Below, piece after piece: positions 46,401 to 60,757 of a DNA stretch of 64,000 nucleotides. A program made the position numbers and the translations under genes. This DNA is from Centropus unirufus. Taxonomy: Eukaryota > Chordata > Aves > Cuculiformes > Centropidae. The notes beneath the pieces were generated by a model that was given only the letters and a program-made list of their open reading frames with translations, was not told the DNA's origin and did no database searches. The DNA lies in contig VYZI01000043.1 of assembly GCA_013397695.1 (NCBI GenBank), positions 119,946 through 183,945 of the forward strand, written 5' to 3'. Each line of letters starts with the position of its first letter. Position 1 is the first letter of the stretch.

Positions 46401-49400
46401 CAGTGTCAGAGCCATCCACTGGTTCCTCCAACCTATTTCTCAACCGCATAAGATTTAATTGTTGCAAATGGAATACTTGTTCTACAGAAGTCCAATAAAT
46501 CTGCAGTCTGTCTTCCCAGTAATCAATCACAGATTGTGAATTGCATGAGGAAAAATCTATAAGATATGTTCTTCATGTCTAGTACGTTGGGTTATTTTCA
46601 TGTATTGTGGTTTGAATTTGGCCACTGTCATTTTAGAGGAATTTCCTGCCATCTGCATTCAATTGAATTTTCTCACAGATTTGGGCTTGCTTGTAAATAC
46701 TGGGATCTGGCAAAAGGAGAATCTTTGTTTCTTCAGGGGCATATTCAAAAACTGTTAACATGGTGTTGGCAACGTGCTGGGTTAGAGAACATCCAGGAGA
46801 TGAAAAAGGTATAAATTCCTCCCTCCCCCCAGCAGCTGATGGTTTGTCTCGGGAGGACAAAGAACAAGGAGTGCATGGGTTTGTGGCAGAGCTTATCTGA
46901 GCTATCAGGGTGTTTTAGATTTGGCTCCATTAGGAGGGTGTTGGTCTTGCTGTCCGCTTGTGACCACGTACGCAGGCAACAGACTGAGCAACCAAAATAT
47001 TACAGCCAGTTCCTAGGGGATTTTGTTGCACAGTCTCAAACAGATCAGGAGTCAATTTACCACCAGCTCTAATTGGTGTTTTGGCTGCTGGGTTTGCATT
47101 GCAAGTCAATATCCAAGCAGCAAGCATTAGCATATGCAGATTCTTAGAAATCACACATTCCTCTGGTGATGCTGGGGCAAAGGCACTGCTCCATCCTCCG
47201 TTAAAGTCATGGTTGCAGCGTTACAAAATTCAAGGTAATCTCATCTCATAATTGAAAGCTGGAGAGAGCCCTTTGCATTCCTTTCTGGGAAGAGTTTGTA
47301 CAATCGAGTAATGAAAAAAAACATCCAAATGTTGAGGATCAGGTTTAAACCAACAAAATGAAAACAATTCAGAATCGAGTTCGTTGCTGACTTGGGCTTA
47401 ACCTCAGAATGAGAAATAATAGATAAAATGGTTTTACATTTGTGCTCCAGTGTGTTGCTCACAAGAGATGGAAGAGGTGTTTCAACACAGAAGGATCTTG
47501 CTTTAATTGGTCTCATTTTACGTATTTCAGTTTGTCACACTTTGTGTTCTTAGAGCTTAAATCAGTTCCAGCCTTGCTGTGAAAAATAGACCTGTGAAAA
47601 TAATGGCAAGGGCTTCTGGATTTATCATGCCTCTAATTGCTTAGCAGTTTATTCTGTTTGTAGATAGCAAGATGGATTTTCTGACTGCTGGTTTCTCAAA
47701 CTAACCTTGTTCTTTAAGGATGGGTTATTTTTCATCTTGTATGTTACAGGGCCAAGATCAGATCTTCCCCAGTTCCTTTAAACGTGCATTGTGCATTTTG
47801 GTATGTACAACTGCCTGGAGTTCAACACAGTGGTCTGGAGCAGAGGGAAACCTACTTCTGCTCCCTTCTTTCTGCAGAAAGGGGAAAAACAAGTGTTTTG
47901 GCCAGTGAAGTCCTTAGGGTGCCTCAGTACTGTTTAACTTTTGGTTTCTGTAGCAGGCATTTTCCAAAGGCTGTCAGTACCTGAAAACAACCCAGTCTGA
48001 GATGTTAAACAACAGCTCTGCCCAGGGGGGCAGAGGGTGGCTTTTTAGCCTAATTTATCTTTTGGAAGAACTGCAGCATGGGAAGCAATGAGTTGTTTTT
48101 GGTGGTGCATTTTCTATGGTCTGGAAGTAGTCAAGGCCAATGAGGAGGCTCCTTGTAGTGGCTGTGGACAACCCTTACAACCAGCAGGCTTTGTTACTGC
48201 AGCCTCAGCTCTGCCCAGGGATGCTGAGATCTGCTGGGAACAAAGCAATTTGATTTTACTGGCATGAGCAGCTGCACTTGCATTTATGACTCTGGGTGCT
48301 TTTAAGACAGGCAGCTTTACCAGCCAGGAGTGGTGTAGGTCCTGGTTACATGGGGAGCTTCCTCCTTCAAGGGAATCCTGGGGAGCGTTTGCTCATCTGC
48401 CATGGGCAGCCTGGCAGTGTGAGTAACTGGGCAGAACTCAGCTGAAATGGGTTGATCTTGGTGCCTTATGGGGTGCCAGTGTGTGACACTGCCTGGCATG
48501 GGCCTGTTCATTGCCCAGGAGGGATGGCCCAGCTGGAATATTCACCTGAGATTCAGCTTATGTTGCAGCTCGTCTTTCCTAAGGTTTTAAAAAAACTTGC
48601 TGAGATTCTGGTGGGGTTGTCCAGTTCCTGCTGGGCATATTTTTCATTCCTCTTGTCCTATTTCCTTTTTATTTTTCTATATTAGTTTTCCTATCATAAC
48701 ATCCGTACAGATATTTATCCTTTTTTGAGACTGTTTCCAATGATGTAACTGTTTTAACTTATTTGTAATGCGTTGGGCAGCCCTGTTCTGGCTTGACCAA
48801 GAAGCTGAGGCCATGGTTGCCTCATGAATAAATAGATATTTATTCCCTATTTCTGTTTTTAATAAGGATGACTATCTTCACAAAGATTACCTATTTGATC
48901 TTGACAGCAAAGCCCATGATAAACATCTGGAAATACACCTTCTAATGGGTTTTAAACCACGACTCTGAGAAAGAGAGGCTCCTTTATTTAGGCAAAGTTT
49001 CCAAGATTCTCTGGATCCAGTTTAATTTGCTTGTTTACCAAACAAAGGGTTGCATTTTACACAAGCCAAATGAGCCTGGCACTGCAAATAAAAAACAGAT
49101 TACATTCGTTGCCATTACTCACTCAGACTTAAAGGGCAGCTTCTCCCTGAAAAGCAGCTCTAAAAACGACATTGAAGATTTCCGTGTTTTTTGTCCCTTC
49201 ATATTTCCAAAGCATACATACTCAGGCAATACTTTATTTTCTTATGTCAGTCTTGCACAATTCTAGTGCATGACAGCTCTAATGACACCTATGCTCATTT
49301 TCTTCTTTGACCTTCTACTAATAAAGTGTTTTTTCATCTGACAAGCCTGTCTCCTATTCACTTTGCAGTCCACTCTGTCCAGATTTTGTCTCTGATTATA

Positions 49401-52400
49401 CTGAAACAAATCTGGTTCTTTCATAGTCTGGAAGAGCTAGAACATCCCTGGTCTTTATTGGTTGACTTTTGGGGGTGTAAATGATGGATAGGATAAATCT
49501 TCAGCATGTCCTCCCAATGATCAGATCACGTCATGTCCTGAATGAGCCCTGCCCTTTGCTTCCAGTGCTCCTCTGCTCTGGGTATAATACTTCTTGCTTT
49601 GTTTTCAGGAAAGCTGATAATATTTCTTTTTCACCGATAATTTGCCTTTTTCACTAATCCTATTATCCCCTTGTTCCCTCTGTCATGCCTTCACATACTG
49701 AATTATTTTCCTGTATCTCAAACAACAACCTCCCTTTCTTCTGCTGCATTTCCCAAACACATGCCAGGCCCTCCTTGAGTTCATCTGCACATTGCTCTTC
49801 ATCTAAGTCTCTACTGGAGACCAATAAAGCCAATAGGGAATTAGCTGACAAAGGCAATTGTTGCTGTCATTCCCTAAGAAAACATGCTTGCATTTTCTCT
49901 TTCTCTCTCTGAGTAGCTATAGGATCTTAACAATACTTCTCTTGATCTTGCTCCTTTATTGGCTTCTCCCTGCCATTTTCTTTTATGAAGTTAAACTACT
50001 GATATATCAGCCCTGCCACAGTAAGCAGTACGTTATGGTGAGATGTTAGGTCACTCTGCAGAAGTTTAACTCTGCCCTGGAATGCATGTGGTTGCTGCAG
50101 GAAGACAGAGCATCACATTAAGGATCTGTAATTTTAGCTTTGATAAGAATAGTGTGCTTACCCTATGGACACTGAAAGGTTCCGAATGGTCTTCCTGATC
50201 CAGTCTGGTTTCCAGGTGCTAGGATTTTATCGTAATTGTGTAAGTGTATCTTTGCTGCTGGGAAGCTTCCCTGGATGTGCTAATTCAATTCATTTGGATC
50301 CTGAGCTATATTTCAGTAAGAGATTATTGAGTAAAAGTTATTGTGTCTGATTGTGCATGTGTGTGTATATATGATTATGACACTTGGGAATTCTCCAGGC
50401 AGAAGAGAGGCTTTGGTGTCAACAGCAAGGTACCACAGTCACATAGAGAAAATAACCTAGAGCCTTGCCTTAATCTCCCACTGTAAGCTTTCTAAGTGCA
50501 GATTTTGGTGTCCCTCTGGAATTCTCATGAGCTATCTGATGATATCAGATGAACTGAGTACAATTTTGCGCTGTCATCTAAATGTTTAGTCGAGCACATC
50601 TGATGTGTGTCCCTCGTCTTTTAATGTAACTGGGTAGAGAGGTTGCTGCTTTGTCATGAAAGGTATTCATGTGGCTTTGTAGGCTGAGCTTCAAAGCATG
50701 TCACTGGAGACTGCAATGCTAAAACCTCCTCCAGGTGAAATAAAGAGTAAAACCTAACATTCCTATTAGAGGTTTCCACAGATCCTCACCAGAGTCCCAT
50801 TAAAGGTGGCATAAATCTATGTGCTTGAAGTGCATTTACCCAGCTGCGATTTTGACCGGGGTGGCACTGATAATTGCAAAGTACTCACCTATCGTGTCTT
50901 TTGTAGAGGCCAAATGATTAAGTGCAAGCAGATGAGTAATTTAAACCGTCATGGACTGTACACAATCCAGGTAATAAACAGATCATTAGATAGTGTAAAT
51001 CAGTGGAGAAGCTGTAGAAAAAAGCATGCCAGCTACAAGATTTGATATATTGTCCTTATAGTGTTCGAAGACGTGCACATTTCACCCTGATACATCTTAA
51101 TTTAAGCCAAAATTTGTCTCTAAAGTTAGCATGCAGTCCTGAAAGATAGAGAAGACATGAGAAGCACCGCTCCAGAGCGTGAACAGCTTCATGGTAGGAT
51201 ATGTGTGAGTGGTGCAGGGATCTCTGTCTTGGGCTGTTTTATTGCCTTTACGATGTGTGACTTGTGCTGTGACAGACCAGGAATATGTTGTGGGAAGCTC
51301 AAAGTGTCATAGATGCAAACAAGTCCTATGGGTGTCTAAAAACATGATAGACGTTTCCTAATTATGTGCATTAATTTCTTCTAATATTTTTGGCTGTTGC
51401 TTTGTTCTGCATTTCTTGACAAACAGTTGGTTTTATTTATGCTGAAGATCTCTTCTCCCCAAACCCTCAACCTCCTTGTGAGTTGGGAACCCAACCTGGC
51501 GTTTTTGGCCTCATACAGGCACTATGGGGATGTTCAGGGGACTCTTATCACACATCCTACTTGATGTTTAGTATTAAAACTAAAGAAGAAGTTGAGGATA
51601 AAAAGAGAAAGCATTTATTCACAGAAGGAAATTATAACTTAATAGCCAGCATCATTACTCTTGGAAAGCTGAGAACCTCCTAGAAAAAGCAGTTAAAATG
51701 CTTAATTGGGTTTGTACCATAAGCTTGCAAGGAGCTGCAGAAAGCATGAAGCTGTTACATCTTTCAGGACGAAACCTCAGGTGCCCGGAAAGCAGCGAAG
51801 GGGAGCTGAAGTCAAGGCCAACTCCCAGCACAGACGGGCTCCTGCATCTCATGCTTTGGGCTCTGGGCTAATTCCCCAAGTGGTGCTGATACTGCCAAGA
51901 GACAAGGGGGCTGTAGCTGTTCCTCCTCAGCTGTTAGTGTTAAACCAGCATGACTGTGGGAGAGATCACGTTGCATCTGTTGGGAGAAACCCCCCTGGCT
52001 TAGACCCCATTGTGCCTGCTGAAAGATGCGCTGTCGGGCTGCAGGGTTTGGGCAGTGAATATTACTGCACTGCCTTGACTTGCAAGCTTTTCCCACGCAG
52101 AACTCTTTGGAAATGATGTGGTTAACCGTGTGTTTGTTTAAGAGGTAAGGGGGCAGGGAAATCAGTATCAGGTAAAAGTGTATATGTGTGTGTATATAAA
52201 TTCCCAAAGCATTCGCAGCCAACTACTTAATAGTTTTCATTGAATTAATTTTAAAATGAGAACCTTGTTTCCTTTATTTAATAGAACAAAACGACTTCCA
52301 TATTCTTGCCTGTAACAAGCAGGTTTATATAGCGTTCTGCAAACAAAGTAAGCATTAAAGTCCCTTTTGCCCATCTGTGGAATGAATAATTTTGTGCAAA

Positions 52401-55400
52401 GTATTTATTATAAGCACACTATGCACTTAAACTTTTTACTGTAGTGGTGACAGATCCAGCACAGAAAGGGATTGTTAAGTAGCAAGCATGCCGCGCTTCT
52501 ATACTGTGTAAAAATTTACCAACCCTTCCAAAGGCTCATGGGTTCAAAGGAAAATGTTAGCTCACTTGGCTAATGTTTGGGTGCTACTTTAAATGACGCT
52601 GGCTTTTAATGTTGAAAGCAGAGTGTAAGAGATCACAATGAGATTCGGTTAGAATTGCACAGCTTCGTGGAAGTGAGTGGAAAGGTTTGGGTCTGGTACA
52701 TATAGAAAGTGGCCACCCGCTTGCTCCAGGGAGCACTGGGCAGCCACTGGGTACCGCTGGGTTAGATACTCCACTGTCTTTGGGAACCACCTTGGGAAAA
52801 CTTGAAGATTTCCTTGTTATCTGGCCATACTTTGGACTAACCCGGAGGTGATGTGTGGCGAGTACCTCACGCCGACATAGGTGCTTTTCGGATGATTTAC
52901 AGCAGGTTGCTGTAATTTATACACACAACAGTCATATGATGCTGTCAGCCGAAGTAGTTCTTTCCCTTCTCTGAGTTCCACTTGCTCCTACATTCCGGTT
53001 AGTTGTTCCCAGGGTTACACTTGTTCCCCACTTTGGAACTCAGTGCATGTGTAACATCTGGCTTTCTTGTCAGATCCTGTGGCTTGGGCTCCCCCAAACA
53101 TCCTTGGCATGCACATCAATGCAGAGAGTCAAGTTCAGAGGTGGGACATGAGGAGTATCAGGATGTGTGTTAGCCACAGATAAGCTGCCCAGGCTGGCGG
53201 GACTTGGTGGAGATGACACAGGGGCCAAGGGCTGATCCCTGCAGAATGTCTTGGACATTGGCAGCATAGGCAGCTGTTTCAGTTTGTCTCCCATTGTACT
53301 AGTTTTACTGATCAGAGTGAAAAAATAGCCAAGTTTAAATTAAAGGTATTTAAAGTATATTCCCAATGTCTTCTGGAAGCCAGAGCACCAGACTCCTTTC
53401 TGTTTATCCCTTCCAGTCTGCTGCCCTCCCCATTTGGAATGAGCGGCCTGCCAAGCCTTTACATCCAGTCACAGGGCCACTCCATCATTTAACTGAGCAT
53501 CCGGGAGATGAGCATTCAGGGATCACCATCTCAGACAATCCCGGAATATTTGCCTTTCTCCATCTCTCTGGTCCCATTTATGAGTGCTGCTTTCTGTTCC
53601 ACTATCATGATCACATCTGCAGTCAGCGATACGGAATTCAAACCGCAAACCCAGCGTATACCACATCCTTTATTGTCTTCATAGGCCTGCTCCAAGTGTG
53701 GTGCACAGTCATTCTGTGCTCTGAAGTGAGGTTGTGTGTCACTGATGTTCCATCCCTGAGGATGAAGAATGTGTCCCTGCTCTTTTCCAGCTCTTTCCCT
53801 TAAGGGTGGTGGTGGGCTGGCCTTATAGCTACTCTGGAAGGAAACCTTCTGGACATGCAGCTTGTGAGCAGCTCTCAGAATAAACATCTAGTTCCTTTTT
53901 TGCATCTCTGAAATGCAGCTGAACGTCCAAGCGGGGGGGTATGCATGTGTGACTGAGAAGAGATACTGTCCTTTACATGCAACTGCATTCTCCCACAGGT
54001 TGGTTTTTTTCCTCCATTTGGTACAAAAGTTCCCTGGAGCCCTGTTTGTCACTGTTCAGCAGGAATGCTGCATTCTCCTTCAGACTTGTTTGATGTAATG
54101 TTCCTGTATCGTCACTGTAGATAGTGCTGCTTTCAGGAGAGACTTGCTTTTGTCCTTGCCCATATCCCAGAGGGACCTGTAAGAAAGGTACGAAGCCAGA
54201 GGAGTGCTGGGTACCTGTATTCCCTTCCTGGATCAGAGAGGTGAAGAAGACATTCCTGAATGCTCATCTCTGGATTAGGTCTCTGTTGCTCCTAATTCTT
54301 TGAGCTTGCGTAGGTGCTGGTTGAGCTAATGCAGCCAAGGGCAGCTGCTTCCCTGGCGTGTGCAGTCTGTCAGATGCTTAAATCTCATGATCATTCTTGG
54401 AGAAAGGCTGGAAAAACCAGCTGTTTGGCTGTGCCATTTCCAAAGTCTCCTCAGTTACACCCTGCAAGGTTAGAGGTGTGGGCACATATAAGGAGGGAGG
54501 AGCGGTGGGAATTTGGGAAATAGTTTTGGTGGGTAATTGAAGTTCCTTATTGTAACCAAGAGCAATAAAGAAAATACCTGAGAATATATGGAAGTATTTC
54601 AGGGTGAGGCAAAGCGACAGAAGATGAGATTGTCATGTATAAACCCTTTTTTATCCCTGTTGGATAAAGACCTAAACCCTATTTATTTCCAAGCAGCCGA
54701 CTTGCATGTCTGTTCTGCTGCTAGCATCCAGGTTTGTTTGCTGTTATTCTTTGATGGGAACACCTAAATTATTTGCAGATCCCAGCAAGAGCTGTTGAGT
54801 TGGGTCAGTTGTTTTCTTCATGTGTGTAAGGCACTCAGGGTTCATTCGATATGCAGATGGGTGGATCCTGATGAAATACTGCGTAAGTGGTGAATGTGAT
54901 TTTGACTTCTGTTGAGTCTTGCACCTGACCCAGTGTGAGCTAGAGTTTGAAATTTATAACGCTCCTGTCAAGGAGAAACTTGAAAATAAATCAGGCTTTA
55001 TAGTCTCGATAATGTGGTGTCTGTTCCAGCTGATACTTTATTTCTCCAGTCCTTTGATTCTTTCCATATGAAGGCAACAAATACTTCCATCAGGCTGATA
55101 GGGCTGTTTTTTTTCTTAGAAGTTGGATACCTTCAAAAAGGTTTGAGCAACTGCATCTCTAAAATTTGCATAAATAAATCAACCATATCCTCTGGCTTTT
55201 GTGATGTTCAGTGTCTTTTTATTATTTGATGATTAAACGTATTGCAATTTACTAATGAAGAGATGTATTTGGAAGAGCAAAGGTCAGGGCTAGATTTGAA
55301 GACTTCCATTGCCTGAAATGTCTAAAGTAATTTTAATCAGGGAATTTACTTGCCATCATCAAAGCACTTTTCCTTTCATGAACTGAAAAAGTCTTACTGC

Positions 55401-56075
55401 TGATGTTTATAATTATGGAACACCACCATCAAACCTTTTGCTCATCAAACTTCATTATAATGATTTATTTGACATGCAGTAATACTTGTAATGCAAAACA
55501 GAAACAGAGCTATTGATTTACCAGCAAATTCATTAAAATTGAGTAAGTATTATTGCCCATAGATACACAAGGATCATAAATTATTTTATTCTGGTTTTTA
55601 ACTTACAGAGGGTCTGTCAAGAAGTTCCGTATAAAGCAATGCAGAAAGCTCATGTTTCTGTGCATTAGCAGACACTGATGGAATGGTTTTTGTGTATTTC
55701 AAGAGCTTGTACTGTTGTATTTTGCTTGAGGGGGTAGTTTGGTTGGTGCGGTCCTGTCTTCCAAATAGGCATGTTTTCGACCTATAGTGAAGTCAGGAAT
55801 ATGGTGAGTGACATATCAGAACTGTTCTTTACAAACCAAATGGGTATTTCTTAATGAGAAGCAAAAATGTTTTGCGTTTTTCTGCATCACAGTGTTTGGG
55901 TTGATCCAGAGCCTACTGTGCATTTGGAACATTTTACTGGTAGAAAGAACTCCCTGGACTTGTTTTGATTTGTTCTAAAATGACTCTAGGAGTGCAGAAC
56001 AGGATGTTTGCTTGTGTTGTATCTCCAGACTTCTCTTTGGTTTGTCCGTCTTTGAGTGCGTACTCTGTTATGCAG
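43430..56075. other. Non-coding stretch, no gene recognised
   Basis: A long region with only unsupported frames: 44547-45047 (minus, 166 codons), 45813-46280 (plus, 155), 51706-52116 (plus, 136), 51812-52222 (minus, 136) and 53366-53803 (plus, 145). None shows a recognisable domain, and several overlap each other on opposite strands. A modest CpG concentration is at about 44878-45036. Short (TG)n/(TA)n runs are at 50355-50378 and 52178-52200. AT-rich segments near 44190-44360, 48880-49270 and 55230-55590 are repeat-free and could be conserved non-coding DNA. Confidence 0.5.
55281..55416. promoter_or_regulatory. AT-rich segment with TCF-, nuclear-receptor- and homeodomain-like motifs
   Basis: AGGTCA at 55281-55286, ATCAAAG at 55358-55364 (LEF/TCF-like) and TAATTAT at 55410-55416 (homeodomain-like) lie in a uniform, repeat-free AT-rich stretch of about 360 bp. 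This composition is typical of vertebrate conserved non-coding elements, but conservation was not tested. Confidence 0.2.
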
Positions 56076-56260
56076 CACCTGCTCTGGCGACCTGCAGCAC
56101 TGAGAATCCTGCTGCTGCCTGCCAGGAATTCCTGTTTAATGCCATGTTGTCATTAGCGAGAGCTTCGAGCTGGTGGTACCTTGCCGAAACGAAGGCCCTG
56201 CCCAGTTACAGTGGGGATGGAACTGTTTGGAGAATTGTGACGACTGCTTTGGACACCAGA
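56076..56260 (+). other. Candidate coding exon (weak)
   Basis: An acceptor-like TACTCTGTTATGCAG ends at 56075 and a GTGAGTTA donor follows CACCAGA at 56260. The enclosed 185 bp is open in one plus frame (part of a longer open frame, 56012-56341), with about seven CpGs and a predicted segment reading AMLSLARASSWWYLAETKAL. The pyrimidine tract is interrupted and the donor has A rather than G at the last exonic base. I recognise no family. Chance is at least as likely as a real exon. Confidence 0.18.
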
Positions 56261-59200
56261 GTGAGTTATTTATCTCTGTGGGACTTCTCTAGTGAAGGCG
56301 GAATGTTTGAAGGGACTTCTGGTGCATTTAAACTGTGCTGAGTTTAAGGGCACGTTTTATTCTTTGCATGTTTTACTGCTTTCCTGGGATATTTTGTTTT
56401 CCACTCTGCCATTTTCTGTAGGCAGCTCCATGTTGTGCTTCTCATGGCTCTGCCAGATGCTGCACCAAATGGTACGCTGCTTTCCCCAGCACGGAGCATT
56501 GACTTCACTGTTGTTTCGATGCCTTGTCTAGCCTCGGGCAGGGTTTGTTTTTTTAATTACAGAGTTAATTTTTTTCTTTGGACCCGATTCAAACAGCCAG
56601 CAGTAACGCTCATGTGTCCCCTAATGCCTGTGACAGGTTTTCCATGTAAACAAAAATTGCATCTGTCCTCAGGGACTGACTTCTATGAGTGAATGTCATG
56701 AAACACTGGCTGTTTTCATAAGGTATGTAAATGAACATGGAAAATACTGAGAAGCTGTCCTGGAATGTGAAAAGATGATATTTCTGTCTGAACTTCAGTA
56801 GGCAAATCTGTCCTTGCCTTTAAGAACTGTTGGTTTATTTGATTCAGGACATTGGTTTTGGCCAGGTGATAGTACCTGACCCTTCACCTCGATCCACATC
56901 TAACCAAGTCTCCAGTGAAATCACAGAGCTTGAGCAGCCAGGAGCCACATGAGACTGTGCCACAAGCAGATAGAAAATGTGAGCTGGACTCAGTGGTCCC
57001 AAAATTGAGTGTTTCTGCAAGAGAACCTGGAGTCAATTTGAGAGAAGGAATTAGGGATTCCAAAAGCAATTTTGTTTCCTTTTTTTAAAAAATACATTAT
57101 TTTTCTGGCTTCAGATCTGTTTTCTTCAGGCATTTGAAAGCAAATATAAGCAGATCCATTCCCACTTCCATACACTTCTCCCCTGGGCTGTGATACCAAG
57201 TTCAGTGTCCTCTGGGATGAGGGAGTTCATTTCACATTTAATAGCAACGACAAAGTCTGCTGGAGTTGGGGATGTGAGTTGAGCGTGTCCAGTTGTGTGG
57301 ATGTGACATGTTTGTCAGCATTAGAAATGGAGTTGAGTCCCCAGATCATGAGGGTTGTGGGATGGATGAGAAACCTCATGGTTCTGCATTTAGCCTTTAA
57401 GCAATGGAGCTAGGAAGATACTTTCCTTATGAAAAGGTTATTTCCCCATTTGTAGTTTCAGCATCTCATGCCACATGAAAAGCCAGGTGAGGGCAGTCCA
57501 TCCCACAACAGCCACTGTAGCCATTTCCATGCATTGTCCAGGCTCCGTCTGAATGCCCAGACACCATGACATTTAATGCAGAGACAGAGCAATTCAGCAT
57601 AACTGTTCGTACCCCTTTCATCAATCGTGTGAAGCAGCCATGTGATTTTTTTCATCTGACACCTGTTAAGCTTTTAAGTCCATATTCTAAGAGATGCCTC
57701 TTTGCCAAACATCATGTCTCCTCTGTTTTTTAAGTTATTTGAAGATGCAAAAGGGAATCTACCCCCATCGGGCTCTCACTGATTCTGCAGAGTAAGGTGT
57801 GTAAAAAAACATGTTTCATGCAGATTCCTTCCCCATCCCATGCTTGGATGCTGAGAAATTGTTGAAACAGTTTTCTGTAAAGGAGAAAGACTTGGCAGAT
57901 CCATTTAGCCCGTGGCTGTGCCACTTAGCTTAGCTAAGATGCAGTCAGCTTTTAGGTAGAAAGCCTCCTTCAGTTCCTATCGATCAAATCCTACCCCTTC
58001 AGCTACACGGTGTTTGCCTAAACATATCCTGTTAGGCCCTCATTTGTGTAAATCCCTGTAGTTCATCCACTGAAGGGTTGAACTGAACCACAGGCAGTTT
58101 TGATGACTTGCATGGCTTAAGAGCCTGCGCTGTGGTCTCCTTCGAGTAGAATTTTCCTGTGCTGTGCAGGTGTGTCTGAAACTGGAGGACAAGACAGCAG
58201 TGATCGTCAGGGGTCTGTGTCCTGACCAGCCAGCGGGATTAACAGAGCCATCCGGAGCGGTTCAGACAGTCATTCACACAGCGTGGCATTGCAATGACTG
58301 GATAGACGGTATTTCCTTCCAGAATATTTTTTTCTAAACTTTACAGGTTTTCCATGAATATCCCTTCCATGTGTACAGTCATTGCTCCTGAGGTGCATAA
58401 ATGTCTCTGATTCTGCTAGGAGACAGATGGCTATTGTGTTGATGTTTCAGCTCTCTTAAAGAGCCTGTGGATAGGAGCAGAGGTGTTCAGTGGAGGCACA
58501 GGGCCTCAGGGCTTTGGCGTCAGGATAAATTAACAGGGAGTAACAAATCACTGTGTGGCAGTTGCTCAGTTGTGAGTAACCGTATGCACACTCTTACCCT
58601 GCAGCACCTCCTTGTCAATAAGAGATCCTTTAGCTCTCTTTTCCTAGAGGAAAGCTGCCTTAAAGTAGTTTACACTTGCTTAAGGAAAGTGCCCGTACCA
58701 GACAGTTAATATGAGGTGGTTGATAAGTCACTTGTCACTTTGTCGAAACTCGTCTGTGGGACAGAATTCTAGATATCCGAGTTTCTCCATTTCCTTTCAC
58801 TTTAAATATAGTACTTTTTTCCCAGTTCATGAAGAAATCAAAAGCAATTTAATCATATTCATCTGTTTCTGACTTCAGAACATGTTGGTATCTTGCCGTT
58901 TCTTACCTTGGAAGTTCAAAAAAGCTTTTGCTGCTCTACTGAAGAAATATCCTCCCTTGGAGGATTTCTGGTAGAATGAAAATTTGGAAATTCAGTTTCC
59001 ACTCTCTCCTGAACCACAGCATTTCCTTCAGGAAAAATGTTCTTTGATTCTTTCCCTGAGTGCTCAAAAGAGAAAGAGAAAAAAAAAAAGCAAGTCTCCC
59101 TTAGGATTGGGCTTTATTGACTTAATTGGAGGATTTCCTTATGATCTTTCTCCAGAAGAACACAGAACCTGAAACTCAACGGTGACCCTAGAATCACACA

Positions 59201-60757
59201 AGTCCTCTAAACGGGATGAAGTGGACGGAAAGGAGTTGAGATGGGAAGAGGGTTGTTGTCCTTTTAAAGCAAGTGTTTACTCTCAGCTGCTTTTGTTCCC
59301 TGACCCCTACCAAATCAATCCAGCTGAGACAACTAGAGAAAAGCTTTTTTTTGAAGATCTCTGTATCCAAACCTGGCCAAAGACTGTGTGAGTGAGGCTG
59401 AGATGCTTGGCTTAGCTAGAATCTGGAGAAGTCATTAATTGATGGGAGTTTAGTGATTAGAGGCCCTGGCCTGGGTATATTCTTGGTCTCTGAACAGTCT
59501 TGGAGCAGAACATATCCTGAGGCCATCCCTCTTCCCTATGAAGGTCTGTGAGCAGCAGTAGTTTTGGTGGGCATGGAGACCAGAACATACTGTATTCCCA
59601 AGCCATGCCAGAGGGAGGGATGTGCTGGTTTGCCTCCCTGGTGATGACAGGCCTCAAGGCCTTGCAAATAAGAGTATGAGGGATGGGATGGGAGGGCTAG
59701 GATGAACCAGCAGGGAACAAGCTGGGGAAAGGGAGGGAGAAAGTGGTGACAGGGACTCCAGGGCTCCTCTTCTTTCCCTTCCTTTTGTCCCTCTCTATTG
59801 TTTTTCCCTGTGGATACAACCATGAAAATGTGACCAGACCACAACTTAAGGTGAATGGGAAATGTCTGAAATCTGACACTGCAAGCGAATGTATTGGTTA
59901 TTGTCTTAGGCTCGACTTTCACATAGGCCCAGAGCTCAGATTTGATTGAGCCTTGGGGCTAACTGCACTGTGCCTCATTTCTGACTGCTCCTTGACTTGA
60001 GCTATTATTTTGCCCCCATTAAAGCCTTAATTCCCAGAAAGCATTTCTCAATCTTTCCATCCTCTGAGCACTAAATCCAACCTATTTGCCCCAGAAAACC
60101 TCACTGGAATATGCTCTGGCAAGGTTTGGACTACCTGTCCTTTCACTAATTGCCAGTGCTGGGGAATGGTCCGTGCCGTGCACAAGGCAGTGCAGTCAGA
60201 GCTAATTTGCCAAAAATGAAAACAGATTGTAAAAGGTACAGAACCTACTCTAAAGAGCTCATTTTCTCCCTTCTACATCACTTTATTTGTGATAGGAGGC
60301 ATGTCTGTGGGGAGCACTTGCATTAGAAATTCTCTGAGACGCTTCTGAAGATCCTTCCCACTGCTTTAAAATTTACTGTCAAGTCAAGATTTCTCTTGTC
60401 TGGCAGTAACAGAGGCTTAGCGGGTTCAGAGTTCAGGCTTAGCTACAATGAGTATCCCAGAATACATATATCCAATTCTGGAGCCTGTTTGAATTATCCA
60501 GACTTCTTCTTGATGAAGGCAGTGCAGTCCCCTGTGTGCTCTCTGGCTATATTTTAAGACACTTTCTGTGGAAGCTTTATATTAGGTCTTGCCAGCAAAG
60601 ATAAAACATTGAAATGGGGGTGGCCAGGCAGCAGTGTTTTCACAGTAAATTCACTCTATAGGGTGACTGTATGGTCCTGTAGAATTGGGTGTCTCTCAGC
60701 TGAAGTCTCTGAAGCTACTTTTTTTATTAGTTTTCCTATGAGATACAGAAGTGCTGC
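56261..60757. other. Non-coding stretch, no gene recognised
   Basis: No recognisable exon, RNA gene or transposon. The largest frame is a 128-codon minus-strand frame at 59536-59922 whose product is low in recognisable features. It overlaps a purine-rich/pyrimidine-rich stretch at about 59680-59810. Confidence 0.5.

Noticed and set aside
50821..50972. Open frame ending at a CAG/GTAATA donor-like site
   Set aside because: No acceptor at a sensible distance, and the peptide is not recognisable.
53505..54270. 16-bp perfect inverted match GAGATGAGCATTCAGG (53505-53520 versus 54255-54270)
   Set aside because: About one such 16-mer pair is expected by chance in 64 kb, and no similarity extends beyond it.
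55608..55640. GAGGGTCTGTCAAGAAGTTC as a mariner-type terminal inverted repeat
   Set aside because: No matching inverted copy was found downstream and no transposase remnant is recognisable.
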